Origin: Phymorhynchus buccinoides | Taxonomy: Eukaryota > Mollusca > Gastropoda > Neogastropoda > Raphitomidae | Assembly: GCA_017654935.2 (NCBI GenBank) | Contig: CM065710.1 | Span: 33,874,132-33,938,131 of the forward strand | DNA: 64,000 nucleotides | Direction of reading: 5' to 3' | Shown: piece by piece, positions 20,784 through 34,012 of the stretch | Layout: each line of letters begins with the position of its first letter | Numbering within the stretch: the stretch's first letter is position 1 | Program-made: the position numbers and the translations under genes | Notes under the pieces: model-generated | What the model was told of the DNA's origin: nothing | Seen by the model: the letters and a program-made list of their open reading frames with translations, nothing else | The model's database searches: none

Positions 20784-22085
20784 CTTGCAGAGACGTTAGA
20801 AATGCAAACACAGTAGATCAAAATAAATAATATGCAGCCCTCATCTGAAGAACACGTGGGTACTAGTTATGTGAATATGTCAATTAAATCAACATGGGAG
20901 GGGAGGTAGGACTACTAGAAGAGACAAGAGAGACATTGATTTTATATGAGCCCTTTGTTGTGACTGGGGCTTATTAACGTGCCCAAAATATGTGCAGCAC
21001 AAAAACCTTGGTTTACAATAGTTTCGTTTAAATTTAACTTAGTACTCAGACTATAAGATCAAATGAAGGGTGAGCATAATGTCTACCAATGTCAAATATA
21101 GATCGACTAGTCTTGCTCACATGTATGGGCAAGTCCAAGAAATATGCTCACTTGACGCCAAGTTTCAAAAAGATCCAGCTTTTTAAAACAAGTTGTCTGT
21201 AATGTCAGAAATTACTATGGAATGTTTTGCAGTGACCTCCCCTGGGTGGCAGCCATGTTTTGTGTCAAGTGGTGGTGAATAGTTCTGTGGAGTCAAAAAG
21301 TAATGAGTGTGAACAAAAATTGATTACAGTTGTTTGCTTCGCTCTGGACAACTTCTGTCCACCACGTTGATGTATTTCATGAAAGCATCTTCCATGGACT
21401 ACTGGAATTCTAGAATAAACAATTAAAGCCCTTAAGGGCGTTCAGCAGACATTTGCATGCCAGTACCAGTAGACTTCTGTCTTTAACATGTGACACGTTA
21501 GTTACGCACTAGTGACATGTCAGTTACGCTTTCTTTTTCATTTTTTGAAAACAATTAGACATTTACCTGTACGTTTTGAATGTTCATACTCATAGGGCAG
21601 GATATGTTGTTTTATCACACCCAAGAACTAAACTGGAAAGTATTTATATTTCATAGCATTTGATAACCAAAAGTTATATGAGTATTTATGACAGTCCAGT
21701 TACGGGTTTTTTCGAATGCCACAAATAATTGATTTTGCTTTGCATTTGTAAATTATGTGAAACGTGTAAAGGGCCCTGTTCAGCACACGAATCAATAAGT
21801 TTTTTAGTCATTAAAACATTTCTCTTTTTCAGGCTGAACGTTTTTAATGGTTAAAACCTGCCTGAATGAGACGTCAGTTACGTTGGTATTACCCATATAC
21901 TGTTTTGCAAATACCCTACCACAAAATTGAAAGGCCATACCTATGCTACGGCAACTTGATTTGTCTACGATATCATTAAAAAAATTTAAACAATCCTGCC
22001 ATGCAACACAATGCAATCTTAAAAGATGTGTTGTCAGGTAAGAAAGAATGTATTATTGTTTATTTTAAGAAATAAAATTCAAACT
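20784..22085. other. Intergenic region between A1 and B1
   Basis: About 1.3 kb of AT-rich sequence separating the stop of B1 from the first visible exon of A1. It probably holds the A1 promoter and the B1 3' UTR. It lacks the SINE that occupies the matching region of the other two copies. No conserved reading frame or RNA gene is seen. Confidence 0.5.
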
Positions 22086-25000
22086 TTAATTATTCAGTTG
22101 TGGCTTTCTTTCTTGGCCTGCAATTAGATACTTCAAGGTTTCCAATAGTTTTGTTTCCCAGGCCTGGGCTCTTTTCAGTACTGCCACAGTCCACAAGAAG
22201 AGAAGGGGTTTGAGTGCAGAGTTTAAGGGAAACATGAGCACAACCATGACGCCATACACGTGGACAAGCCCACTGATACCACTCATAGCCATGGTTACTA
22301 CCAGACCGAAGGAGAACCAGCAAACAATGTCTGTAAAAGCCATGCTGACCATGAGGTGAACTGAAGTGTACACCAGCCGCTTGCTAGGATGAAGGACAAT
22401 GCGATACTTTGGTACGTTTCTGTAGGAGACACATTGACAAGTTGTGATGACCCAGCATGCAATATTGTTGGTCGCTACCACAACGATAAACCATCCACGG
22501 ACAGGTGTTGATGTGTCGTGTTGGAATAAAGCCAGGCGACATAGGCCGGATTGATTCTCGAGGCCCAAGTGGGACAATCCAGGGAGGAAGGGGGTCATTG
22601 ACAACAGAGCACCAACACACCATGCGAGTGAACAAACCCCAGCCATGGACTGTTTGGTAAATGCTTGAATTCCTGCAGGAGAACTAAGAACAATGGCGTG
22701 ATCTACGCTGATGAGCGATGTGACCAGCACTGATAATAAACTGGACAATAACCAAAGAAACCCGCTGAACTTGCACGTCACACTTTCAGTCCACTCCTTC
22801 TCTATATAAATGTAGTTGCCGTAAAACAATTCGTTGGCAGTTGATGTAATGGCAACGTGGCTTCCCATACAGAAATTAGCAAGCTGCAGATGAGTGAAGG
22901 CCATCACAAAACTGCCTTTTAACTCCATCTTTATTGTCCGTAGCAAGCCAAGGCATAAAAGGTTCCCTACAGTGGCAAATACACTGATCATCCAAAACAA
23001 AATCCTGTAGGGTTCTTTGGGTATCAGTGTTTTGCAGGAGGGGAGAACGCTGTGAGGTGACTGACACCATGTTGGCTTGGTCTGATTAGGAAGTACATTG
23101 TCACAACAAAATCTGTAGCTTGGTGCATAGAGCCATTGTAAATGAACTGATCTCTGTATGAGATCGAAATGAACATGTTCAGCCGGATTCCCTCTTATAT
23201 CCAGTTCCTTTAGTCGTGGCAAAGTCTTAAAACCGACCACTCCAATAGTGCTAATAAACGAGTAAGAGAGATTTAAATATTCTACCTGAGGTAAGAATGG
23301 ATACAGTTCAGGGTTAAAGGCAGTGAGACGCGTTTCTGATATGTCTATTTGTTCAAGTTCATAATGCACACGCCTTGGCTGTAGCATTCTACCCACCATT
23401 TGCCTGATAGGATTATTTGCTAAATGTAATGTTTTTAAATTGGACACCTCATAAAAGGCAGTCATATCAACCAGCTGTAAAAAGTTATTAGTAAGATTAA
23501 TAACTAGCAGGTTTTGAAGTGCCACTAGAGAAACGTTTCGAAGAGAGCAATACGGCAAGCTCAGATGAATAAGATAACCGTTTCTGGAGAAATCAGTAAG
23601 TGACATGCCTGAGCTCTCAGCGTTCAAGTAACGGAGTTGGGGAAAGAGTTGAGCAGGAAACGACCGTCTGCATACAAAGTAGTGACCTTGACACTGACAG
23701 CCCTCAGGGCAAGTGGCGTCACACATAATTTCATCATCCTGTTGTGGACACTGACCCCAGCCATCACACAGGTGATCTCCATGCACGCAGACTGTGGAAT
23801 CTTTACATTGGTAGAATCCAGGACACATCTGTGTCCTGCAATCTTGTTCGTCCTCGCCATGAAGACAGTCAGAAAATCCATTGCATCGAGTGTAGAAAGG
23901 GAGACAGTACAGCCACCCAGCCGCACAACAGTAATGGCTGTCAGGACACGAAGTGTCATCGGTCATCTGTTGTTGGGTGAAATAACCTGTCCCGTCTAAG
24001 TTGATGTAGACTCGTGTGTTTATACTTTTGTCTGGAGCGTACGCTACTCTGCCTATTGTGTTCTCAGCCTCGTCAGAGCTATCCAGACAATCAGAGAAGT
24101 CATTGCAGGACTGGTCATGCGATATGCATTGACCATTAGTACACAGAAACATGTGACATGTCGGGTGGTTACAGAAAGATTCGTCGCCGCTGTCAGCGCA
24201 ATCCTGTTTGAAGTCACATACCAGGGTGAAGTGTATCGCTTGGCCGTCTTCACACTTGAACGTAGCCGGTGTGTGTGTAACTTCTTTCAAAGGAATACCA
24301 TTGTGGTTGCGTGAAGTGCTGATATTAAAGATGACTGGGAACGTACGGTTTGATCCTGGACTACTTTCTGCACTAGGTTTAGCCATGCATGGGAGAAATG
24401 TGTGAATTATGTACTTGCCTGGACAAACCGAAAATATTTGTTGTGTTTGTGAAACGATGAATTGTTGCAGTCTTAACTGGTCAAATATTACTGGGTGTGT
24501 GTGCAACCTTTCTAGCTGCAGCTCACACAGTAAAGCAAAAAGTCCTTCGTCCTGCCTTCGCTGTGCAACAACAAGCATGGATTCAAGTTGAAAAACAGAA
24601 GTCACTCTTGAAGGCTTATACGACTGAAGGTAGTGTAAATGAGGCCAGTGATACAACAGAGTGTTATCGTACCATCTTTGGAACTTACTGTACAAGAAAG
24701 GCACACCGTTCCCGCTAGCATATAAACCAAAGCTGAACTTGAAAGTATGAAAGTTGTTCACAATGTGTAAAATATCATCTTGCTCTTCTCTCGTCTTTAT
24801 GGAAGCTGGCGTTAAGCCTATGTCCAGACAGCCAATATGGTTATGTGCAGGAAACAAGCATTCGTGCTCAGACATCACAAGCAGTTTGAAGCATTTATCA
24901 CGCGAAGCCACCAGCCCATTGCATGTTGCACTGCTAAATGGACAGTGGTCCGTTTCGTCCTGACCATATTCGCATTCTGGCTTTTGGTTGCAATGTAAAT

Positions 25001-25906
25001 GCTGCTGAAATTCTGAGTAGTGGTTCACAGAACAGTTGATCAAACCGTTCGATTTGTACTCAGGCTGCTTACTCTTAGGAAGGTACGAATACAAAAGTGT
25101 TAGACCAATCCTTTCGAGATTATATATTTTATGTGCGTAAATCACTAAAAATGATTTAGTGAAAACTATTGATTTCTTTTTATAGACTCCACAAACACGT
25201 ATCAACACAAAGTAACGATGAATGTTCTGATAGTCATTAACATTGGCAATATAATAAATATTGTCAGCACACATGTGCAAGCTATATGCCTTGTGAAAAC
25301 TAAACATGACAACATGAGTTTGTGGTAATTGTATAAGAATCGGTGCATACAATCTTCCACCTAATGGTGCTGTTACATACGTAAAATAAGATGTATGTTT
25401 CTTGATATTCCTTAGCCATTGGACTGTATTCATGATGTATTTGACACGTGGGCAGTTGCGATTTATAATAAACAAATCTAAATTAGACTGAAAATATAAA
25501 TGATCGAAAGAGTGATAATCGCATCCAAGATCAAGTGCCCACCTCCCTGCCCTGGACCAAGTTAAACTTTTCACGTCCCAGAGACTCGTCATGGCTGTTC
25601 GCCAAGGCTTGGAATCACACCAATATACCAATCGTTCGATTTGAACTTGCATATGGCTGCCAGCAGACATTCGTATGTGCATTTTACAAAACAGAGTAGA
25701 CTGACCGCACACCCCGTACACCACACCATGATGACCAAGAAACCGTGGCAAATCCTTCTCACAGTCTGACGCGTTGACTTGCAGGATGGTGATGTTGGTG
25801 AAGTATGGACGAAGCATGTATTCGACACCGGGACACATGGCATAGACATCTAGTGAATTTTCACTCGAGCGGGTTGTGTGTAAGCTCCCCTGATAAGTGC
25901 TTTCAC
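22086..25906 (-). CDS. B1: GRL101-like receptor, type B, with atypical DRY and NPxxY motifs
   Basis: Open frame of 1,250 codons from the first ATG (25,836-25,838). It stays open 23 codons further upstream to a strong splice acceptor (pyrimidine tract, tgtacag; exon from 25,906), so an upstream exon with the start is likely. Order by residue: Cys-rich N-terminus 1-128; CUB-like 145-255 with SIVFTKSFLVIYAH; LDLa 269-299; lectin-like 305-438; LDLa 529-556, 560-590 (last Cys missing), 630-667 and 672-706; LRR N-cap CPEGCQCQGHYFVC; LRRs 732-900; linker FCCDNVLP; seven helices 945-1220. Helix 3 ends VDHA (1045-1048) instead of DRY, and helix 7 has KPLLF (1210-1214) instead of NPxxY. B1 has an extra Cys637 (Arg in B2). 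Single large exon. It may signal atypically or act as a partner or decoy; this is inference. Confidence 0.85.
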
Positions 25907-26140
25907 CTGTACATGGGAAAATGAAGACAACAAAATGATGTGCGTGCGTGCGTGTGTGTGTGCGTGTTAAAAGTTTTAATCATCTTAGACAATCAACACG
26001 GGTAGTAGTAGTACGTACATTAAACTAAACTCCCCCAAGCGATTGGCTGTTTAGCCTAATTTGCATACTACTGCCTGTGTTGACTGTTTACGACGCACTC
26101 ATGATTACACCAGGTCAGAGTGGCAAACCCAGAGCTGCAC
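25907..26140. other. 5' flank of B1
   Basis: Contains the polypyrimidine tract and acceptor of the B1 main exon (minus strand, just above 25,906), a CA/GT stretch near 25,940-25,967, and AT-rich sequence. Related sequence occurs twice upstream of B2 (48,045-48,235 and 48,565-48,835). No first exon is identified. Confidence 0.4.
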
Positions 26141-26449
26141 GTGTAGCTCCCCCTCCCCTGGCCAGATCTGTGGTAGTGGAAATGGTGGGTTGGGTAATAC
26201 TGCATAAGATGGGTTCTGGAGTTTAGGGTATGGTGTACGACACGTGTAGCTCCCCCTCCCCTGGCCAGGTCTGTGGTAGTGGAAATAGTGGGTTGGGTAA
26301 TACTGCATAAGACGGATACTGGAGTTTAGGGTATGGTGTACGACACGTGTAGCTCCCCCTCCCCTGGCCAGGTCTGTGGTGGTGGAAATAGTGGGTTGGG
26401 TAATACTGCATAAGACGGGTTCTGGAGTTTAGGGAATGGCGTACGAAAC
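26141..26449. repeat. Three tandem copies of a 103-base repeat
   Basis: Copies start at 26,141, 26,244 and 26,347, each beginning gtgtagctccccctcccctg and containing gtgggttgggtaatactgca. They differ by a few substitutions. Single or partial units stand at 48,237, about 48,430 and 48,862 in unit II, so copy number varies between paralogous flanks. Open frames through it are the repeat unit read as codons. Confidence 0.9.
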
Positions 26450-27110
26450 GTGTCAGACACTCGATGCAAACACGTGGGGTGGAGAACCATCTTGGAAGAT
26501 CATGAAGGACGTTTGTTGATGCTAGTTTAAACTCGAGGGCAAAAGGAAGGCAAAAACTTTAAAACGCTGTTTTCAGTGCTTAACCCACCATACCATTTAT
26601 AAACTTTGTGATGAAAGTAAAATCGTAGTCCTACGTCTTAACGGTTATGCAACATACAAAATATCATGCACAGCATTAAAACTGCGTCGGTGGAAGTCCG
26701 TGTGAGACTATTCGTGAAATTAGATTAAATAATGCAACTAGAAAATCAGTTCTAAGTCACAATTGCCATGTCCTGATATCCCAGGAACAAGTTTATCCGG
26801 CCCAGAGCTTTCATAACTCTTATGATTATTTTAATGTTTGCCGTAACTTCTTCTTTTGAAATAGGGCTGTTGAATAAAGGTTCAGGATCAGAGCTAACGT
26901 TGACATCTTCATCATAATTCTCATAGTTATTACTGTCTTCAAAAGAGCCATAATCAAACTGATTACAAACACTGAACAATAGATAATGTCAGTGTTGTAA
27001 AGAAATTTCATTGTATGCAAAACTTCTGTTGATACTCGAATCAATGACCCAAAGGACTTGGAATTATTTGCAGTGTCTTTCAGCATGCTTATCTTTATTT
27101 TATTAAAAAG
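26450..27110 (-). mobile_element. LINE/RTE-like RT-entry fragment, unit I
   Basis: Minus strand around 26,750-27,000 reads FEDSNNYENYDEDVNVSSDP, then PISKEEVTANIKIII, then a K...GxDK block. The paralogue at 49,440-49,800 reads SSGLDKIVPEIL in the same place. This is the conserved approach to the reverse-transcriptase domain of RTE-like or Jockey-like LINEs (xISxEEVxxxIKxLxxxKxxGxD). Stops and frameshifts in both copies show it is dead. 26,450-26,650 shows nothing. Confidence 0.5.
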
Positions 27111-27326
27111 GCAGGCATAGGTAGAACTAGAACAAAATTCTTTTTTTTTTTATCTCATGTAATACTTCAGTCACAGACTTCAATTTTGGCAAGAATGCGC
27201 TAAACGTACGCAACATTATCGAAACAATGTTGATTTGTATCAGTAAACTTAGTTTTGATGTAATTATAATTTCTTTAAACTAATATTTTTTAAATGCTTC
27301 AGAAATCAATTATACATTCTTTTGGC

Positions 27327-28547
<1,221 letters not shown>

Positions 28548-28617
<70 letters not shown>

Positions 28618-28690
28618 GCACGCACGCGCGCACGCGCGCGCGCCGCACGCGTTTTCAACTGGCACATCCCGCGCGCGCGCGCAAATGTTA
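28548..28690. repeat. CA array grading into CGCG-rich alternating sequence
   Basis: CA repeat (28,550-28,614) followed by CG/CA alternation (28,615-28,682). Alternating purine-pyrimidine runs of this kind can adopt Z-DNA. The unit II counterpart (51,140-51,260) is shorter and contains the palindrome gctagcgcgctagc. Confidence 0.85.
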
Positions 28691-28699
28691 AGCTTTTAA

Positions 28700-29480
<781 letters not shown>

Positions 29481-29530
29481 TCGCTTCGGAACACAAGCAT
29501 ATGCTAGCAAACAATTACAAACTAGGACAT

Positions 29531-29540
<10 letters not shown>

Positions 29541-29627
<87 letters not shown>

Positions 29628-29628
29628 A
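29541..29628 (+). repeat. GA microsatellite
   Basis: GA run directly adjoining the left arm of the inverted-repeat element at 29,631. The same adjacency is seen in unit II (52,285-52,348). Confidence 0.9.
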
Positions 29629-29630
29629 AT

Positions 29631-29887
29631 GACGTTGAGTGCTGCACTTGGTCATCTCCAAATATATGGAAAGTGACGCCATTCGCGTGACAATGTCGGT
29701 TTTCAGCGAAACTTTAGAATGTGTATCTTTTAGCCATTCAATCTGAAATTAAACTGACTCTAGCCCTAACTCTAACCCTATCCCTAGCCCTAAGCAAAAC
29801 CTTAAACCATCAAATACACAAAAAAATAAAACTTTACTAAAAATTGAGTGTTCCATGTTTGTAGATGACCAAGTGCAGTCTTGAACG
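29631..29887. mobile_element. Second inverted-repeat element with telomere-like core, unit I
   Basis: The left arm (29,632-29,662, core tgcacttggtcatctccaaa) and right arm (29,858-29,887) are reverse complements with one mismatch in the core. A short CCCTAA/CCCTAT array (29,761-29,793) lies in the middle. 257 bases, no coding capacity: MITE-like. The unit II copy (52,349-52,580) has lost 16 bases of the right arm. It is unrelated in sequence to the element at 758-1,298 but has the same design. Confidence 0.7.
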
Positions 29888-30030
29888 CTTATAGTTCAGT
29901 TAGGCTTATGTACACGGGAAAACGCGAACACAAATACTGTACTCGGGTGCTTTTGCAAAAACAAAGTCACTGGTAACTGTATATAGACACCCGCACACGG
30001 ATCGCAATCTTGTTCCGTTTTTTACAAACC

Positions 30031-30031
<1 letters not shown>

Positions 30032-30080
<49 letters not shown>
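30032..30080 (+). repeat. Run of 49 C
   Basis: A pure C run. The matching place in unit II (about 52,725-52,760) is a mixed C/A sequence with no run above seven. It may be an assembly or consensus artefact. Confidence 0.9.
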
Positions 30081-30179
30081 TTCCCCAGTGGACAGGCATT
30101 CCAGTGGTGTAACTTCACCAGTAAGCTACGGTTAACAGGACAGAAAGACAGATACGCACACGTGGGTGCGCGTGAGACA

Positions 30180-30440
30180 AATAGAGAAAGTAAGAGGGAG
30201 AGAGAGAAAAAGGAGAGAGAGCGAGAGAGAAGGAGAGGGAGAGAGAAGAGAGAGAGAGCGAGACAGAGAGAGAGTGAGATAAGTTTGTTTTTCTCTTTTG
30301 TGTGTCTGATGTTTGTCTCTCTCTCCTCTCTCCGTGCTCTCTCCTCTGCTCTCTCTCTCACTCTCTCTCGATCATCCTTCTCTCTCCTCTCCTCTCTCTC
30401 CTCTCTCTCTCTCTCTCCTCTCTCTCGTCTCTCTCCATAC
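30180..30440. repeat. GA arm then CT arm (low-complexity foldback)
   Basis: GA-rich 30,180-30,275, a 35-base spacer with aagtttgtttttctcttttg, then CT-rich 30,318-30,440. The two arms could pair. The same arrangement occurs at 52,895-53,290. Confidence 0.8.
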
Positions 30441-30499
30441 CTACCTCGACCAAGGTCGACGTACCTCCTCGATCTCTCTAAAAGTGAGTATGAGGTGTG

Positions 30500-31372
30500 T
30501 GTGGGTGGTACCAATACACCATTCAAGCAGCACAGCTCAGTACAGCAATTCCTTCTTTGTCAGAACGGTGATGGAGTGGAATCAACTGACCGACGAAAAG
30601 AGAGCATTCGCAGCACCATCGGAGCCAGGCGGGCGAGAGAGACACCTTTGGGGTCTGCAGACAACTAAAGATTAAAATAGGGAATTAGAGGCCATAGAGG
30701 TCAAAGTAGTGTGTATGCAATGAAGGGCAGGAGCTGTAGCCGGTCGGGGTTCGTCCCCCGGTTTGGGGGTGAGTGCTACGCTAGCCGGATTGGTCCAGCC
30801 TCCATAGCTGCCAACACCACCAACTAGTAAAACAAAGACATTTTTTTTAATTAAAATTGATGTTTTAATTCTCAGTGCGCTCTCCCAGTTCCTTCGACGT
30901 ATAGTACCAGAACCAGAACCAGAACGAACTCCTATAGCAACACAGATTGGGAAGAAGGTCGTCACATGGAGAGCTAAACTTCTTTGTGTGGGTTTGTAGT
31001 GGGTCTTGGAATCTTCCCTGACTTTGTATGAGCATGTGTCTATGTGTAGGAAGGTGTCTACTGGGAATTTTAAAACAAGAGTGATAGGAATAGGTCTGAT
31101 GGGTACAGGAATAATAAGATTAGAAGGGATGAGACTGAGAGGAAGAAACTTAGAAGGGGCTTGAATGAAGAGGATTGAGGACATTACTGTGAATACCCTG
31201 CGAATCATTGTATAGTTTTGTTCCTCTTTATCACATCTGTCTTACTATGTTAACAGCTTTAATTTACTCAACGTTTGTCCACCTTGCTTATTCATATCGG
31301 AATGTTGCATGATTTTATCACCTTGCCATAAGGGCGTTTGCTAATGGCAATAAAACATATTTGATCTGATCT
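30500..31372 (+). mobile_element. LINE C-terminus with long 3' UTR, unit I/II junction
   Basis: At 30,520-30,600 the frame reads NSFFVRTVMEWNQLTDEKRA, which matches the SFFPRTVxEWNxLP signature near the end of many CR1-like LINE ORF2 proteins. A 3' UTR of about 700 bases follows, ending in tgctaatggcaataaaacat and a TTTGATCTG/ATCTG tail at 31,372. The duplicate unit start used here (30,941) falls inside this element, so the boundary is simply where the window begins. Copies: 53,300-54,200 and 1-437. Confidence 0.6.
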
Positions 31373-31506
31373 GGTGCAAACCTTTCATAATGCTGAATAA
31401 TTATGATAAATATCCAAGATTACTGGGGGTCTGGCTAGCGCTTTTCTGGGTATGACCAACCTAACATGACAATGATGATACCCCTAATAATCCGTTCTTA
31501 GACATA

Positions 31507-31665
31507 GAACTATCACATATTACTCTCACTCCTCTTGATGTCTTGAATGTTATTGCTAACCTGAACCAAAACAAGGCAGTAGGACCCGACCGTATCCATA
31601 ATGAATTACTTATTGCTGCCATATCTTAAATCCTCTAACTGCATTGTTTAACCGGAGCTTACATG
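31507..31665 (+). mobile_element. LINE reverse transcriptase fragment, unit II
   Basis: Same frame as 545-715, including LNQNKAVGPDRIHNELL, with the same stop after AAIS. Near-identity with unit I shows that this portion of the two units separated recently or is the same locus assembled twice. Confidence 0.65.
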
Positions 31666-31695
31666 TGCGTATGCGTCCGCGCATGTGTCTTTTCG

Positions 31696-32237
31696 GTAAA
31701 GGTCAAGATGTGCCACCGCCCCCTATCTATCTCGGTTAATTCTATTTTTCCGTTATTGCCTTTCTTACCATACATAAAGCTGTATTTTAGGAACATTTTT
31801 AGCTGATAACCTTTTTTGGAATACTAACCTATCCTAACCCTATCCCTAACCCTATCCTATCCCTAACCCTATCCCTAACCCTAACCCTAACCCTATCCCT
31901 AACCCTATCCCTAACCTATCCCTAACCCTATCCCTAACCCTATCCCTAACCCTAGCCCTAACCCTAACCCTACCCCCCCCCCCCCCCCCCCCTATAAGAC
32001 GGAAAAACGCAACGAACCACAACTGTGACAAATTGCGGTGTACTGCAGTACATAGTGGGGGGTAGGGTTAGGTTTAGGGCTAGGGTTAGGGATAGGGTTA
32101 GTATTCCAAAAAGGTTATTAGCTAAAAATGTTCCTAAAATACAGCTTTATGTATGGTAAGAAAAGGCAAAAACGGAAAAATAGAATTAACCGAGAAATGC
32201 AGGGGGGGGGGGGGGGGTGGCACAACTTTACCTTTAC
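31696..32237. mobile_element. Inverted-repeat element with telomere-like arrays, unit II copy
   Basis: As at 758-1,298: arms of about 130 bases in inverted orientation, a CCCTAA/CCCTAT array at 31,827-31,971 with a C run to 31,992, the tgtactgcagtaca palindrome in the core, and an inverted GGGTTA array at 32,056-32,100. The two copies differ in hexamer number and order but hardly in the unique arms. Confidence 0.7.
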
Positions 32238-32254
32238 TTTTCCCCCCTCTACTT

Positions 32255-32725
32255 GTTGATTTTATAGTATCTTTTGTAAAGTGCTGTGGGGATGGCTTTG
32301 CCGTCGAACAGCGTTATATAAGCTTCATTTATTATCATTATTCTACACATCGGTATTGCTAAAAAATTCCAGACTTTCCTGGTGTTGCACAGCCTCCGGG
32401 CATTGCCTCTAGGATCGTTCCCACCATCTTTATATCAACTAATGTCCGAAATGTGGACAGACTCGTGGAGGGGTCGGGGTCGGCGAGCTCTCCGTATTGA
32501 GGAACGAGGCATCCACCCACTGTCCCGCACATGCGGATGAATGATTGGGTGTGGTGTGAGAGAGAGTTACATATTTGTTTTAATGTAAATTTATATTTCA
32601 TATTTTTTATTTAATATTTTTATTTTGATATATCTCATCTTATTTTACACGGTGGAAGACACGTTTCCATGTGCGTTGTACAATGCCAATGGACAATGAA
32701 AGAAACTTATGACTTATGACTTACG
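32255..32725 (+). mobile_element. Two retroelement 3' ends in series, unit II
   Basis: 32,255-32,365 is the CR1/L2-like tail (cagcgttatataagcttcat). 32,370-32,725 is the block ending in an ACTTATG tail. Here the T run is six bases, against 52 in unit I. Confidence 0.4.
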
Positions 32726-33514
32726 TTTCTTCTTCTTGCCGTTGGTTTTGTTGGATTTGTTTTTTGTTTTTTCCTGGTGGACCATGCTTCTTTTTTCTCT
32801 CAAATAATGATTGTTAGTTTGCCCATGTATTTTCAAGTGCATTTCACTTACGTTGGCAGTTTTCTTTTTTTTTTTTTTGGAAGCAAAACATTTCACCATA
32901 CAAAATGGAGGTGTGATCTCTCTACCCTGCATTACGTGGTTTATCAGTCTCGTCAGGGACCCGTGAGAGCACGTGCATGTAGATTAGGGAGGAGGAGTCA
33001 AATTCCAGTCTATACTCAGGGCGCCTGAATGATTGATTTTTGTTTCCCTCTGCATCCTCTCTTAGTGGAAGGGTATAACGAGTGTGTGTGTATGTGTGTG
33101 TGTGTGTGTGTGTGTGTTTCATTTATAACGTCTTTCCACAACTCATAAAATTAGACGGTGTCAACGTGCATGTAATATAAACACCAGTGCATGAATGTGT
33201 GTGCAAGCAAGTGTGATGGAACAGAAAACAGTTTTCTCTAGTCTTACGCCGTTGACAGAAAAAAAATTGCCACTTAAGTAAACACTAAAGATTGAGCTTA
33301 GCAGAATAAATTATTTTGTGTTAAACTGGCTTCTAACCGTACTTTTTTTTCTGGTGATATGTGTGAAATGAGGTATGAAAAACTTGGGTTTGAGCATAGC
33401 TGTTTGTTGTTGCTGTTATCAATCCACATGTAACCCTGTGACATGCGTATAATCACGTAATCACACATGGTGTGTCAATGTCAGAATGAAACATAAGGTA
33501 CTGTGCACACACAC
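32726..33514. other. Unit flank, no gene seen
   Basis: Matches 1,833-2,611. Contains a GT array at 33,081-33,117. No conserved frame. Confidence 0.5.
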
Positions 33515-33755
33515 ATAAAGAGAGAGAGAGAGAGAGAGGAGTTGAGGTCCTCAGGAGGTAAGGAGAGAGAGAGAGAGGAGGGAGAAGAGAGAGGGAGAGA
33601 ACTGAGGGAGAGAGAGAGGGAGGGAGGAGAGAGAGGGAGGGAATGAGAGAGAGAGAGGGAGAGAAGAGAGAGAGAGAGAGAGAGGAAGGAGAGATAACGA
33701 GGGAGAGAGAGAGAGAGAGAGAGGAGGAGACAATTGAAAACTTTAATTCCAACAA

Positions 33756-33838
<83 letters not shown>

Positions 33839-33896
33839 GAGAGAGAGAGAGTGAGAGAGAAGGAGAGAGGAGAGAGAGAGAGTGAGCAGAGAGGTC

Positions 33897-33959
<63 letters not shown>

Positions 33960-34012
33960 GGGAGAGAGAGAGAGAGAGAGAGAGAGAGCACTGAAAATTG
34001 AAAAACTTTATT
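33515..34012 (+). repeat. Long GA microsatellite with retroelement-tail islands, unit II
   Basis: As at 2,612-3,178. Islands with the core attgaaaaactttattcaac (or a diverged form) are at 33,734-33,757 and 33,998-34,018. Confidence 0.85.

Noticed and set aside
23624..23999. Frames on both strands opposite the LDLa region of B1 (and similar ones at 45,672-46,056 and 18,923-19,186)
   Set aside because: Shadows of the receptor coding frame; Cys-rich composition of LDLa gives open antisense frames.
26141..26449. CRISPR-like array
   Set aside because: Three contiguous 103-base copies without unique spacers in a eukaryotic context; a plain tandem repeat.
30715..30790. tRNA gene or tRNA-derived SINE (ggtcggggttcgtcccccgg resembles a T-arm)
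   Set aside because: No cloverleaf can be drawn: no matching acceptor, D or anticodon arms at the right spacing, and the sequence lies in a LINE 3' UTR.
30672..31208. Minus-strand frame of 178 codons
   Set aside because: It lies in the 3' UTR of a plus-strand LINE, is not kept in the third copy and has no recognisable domain.
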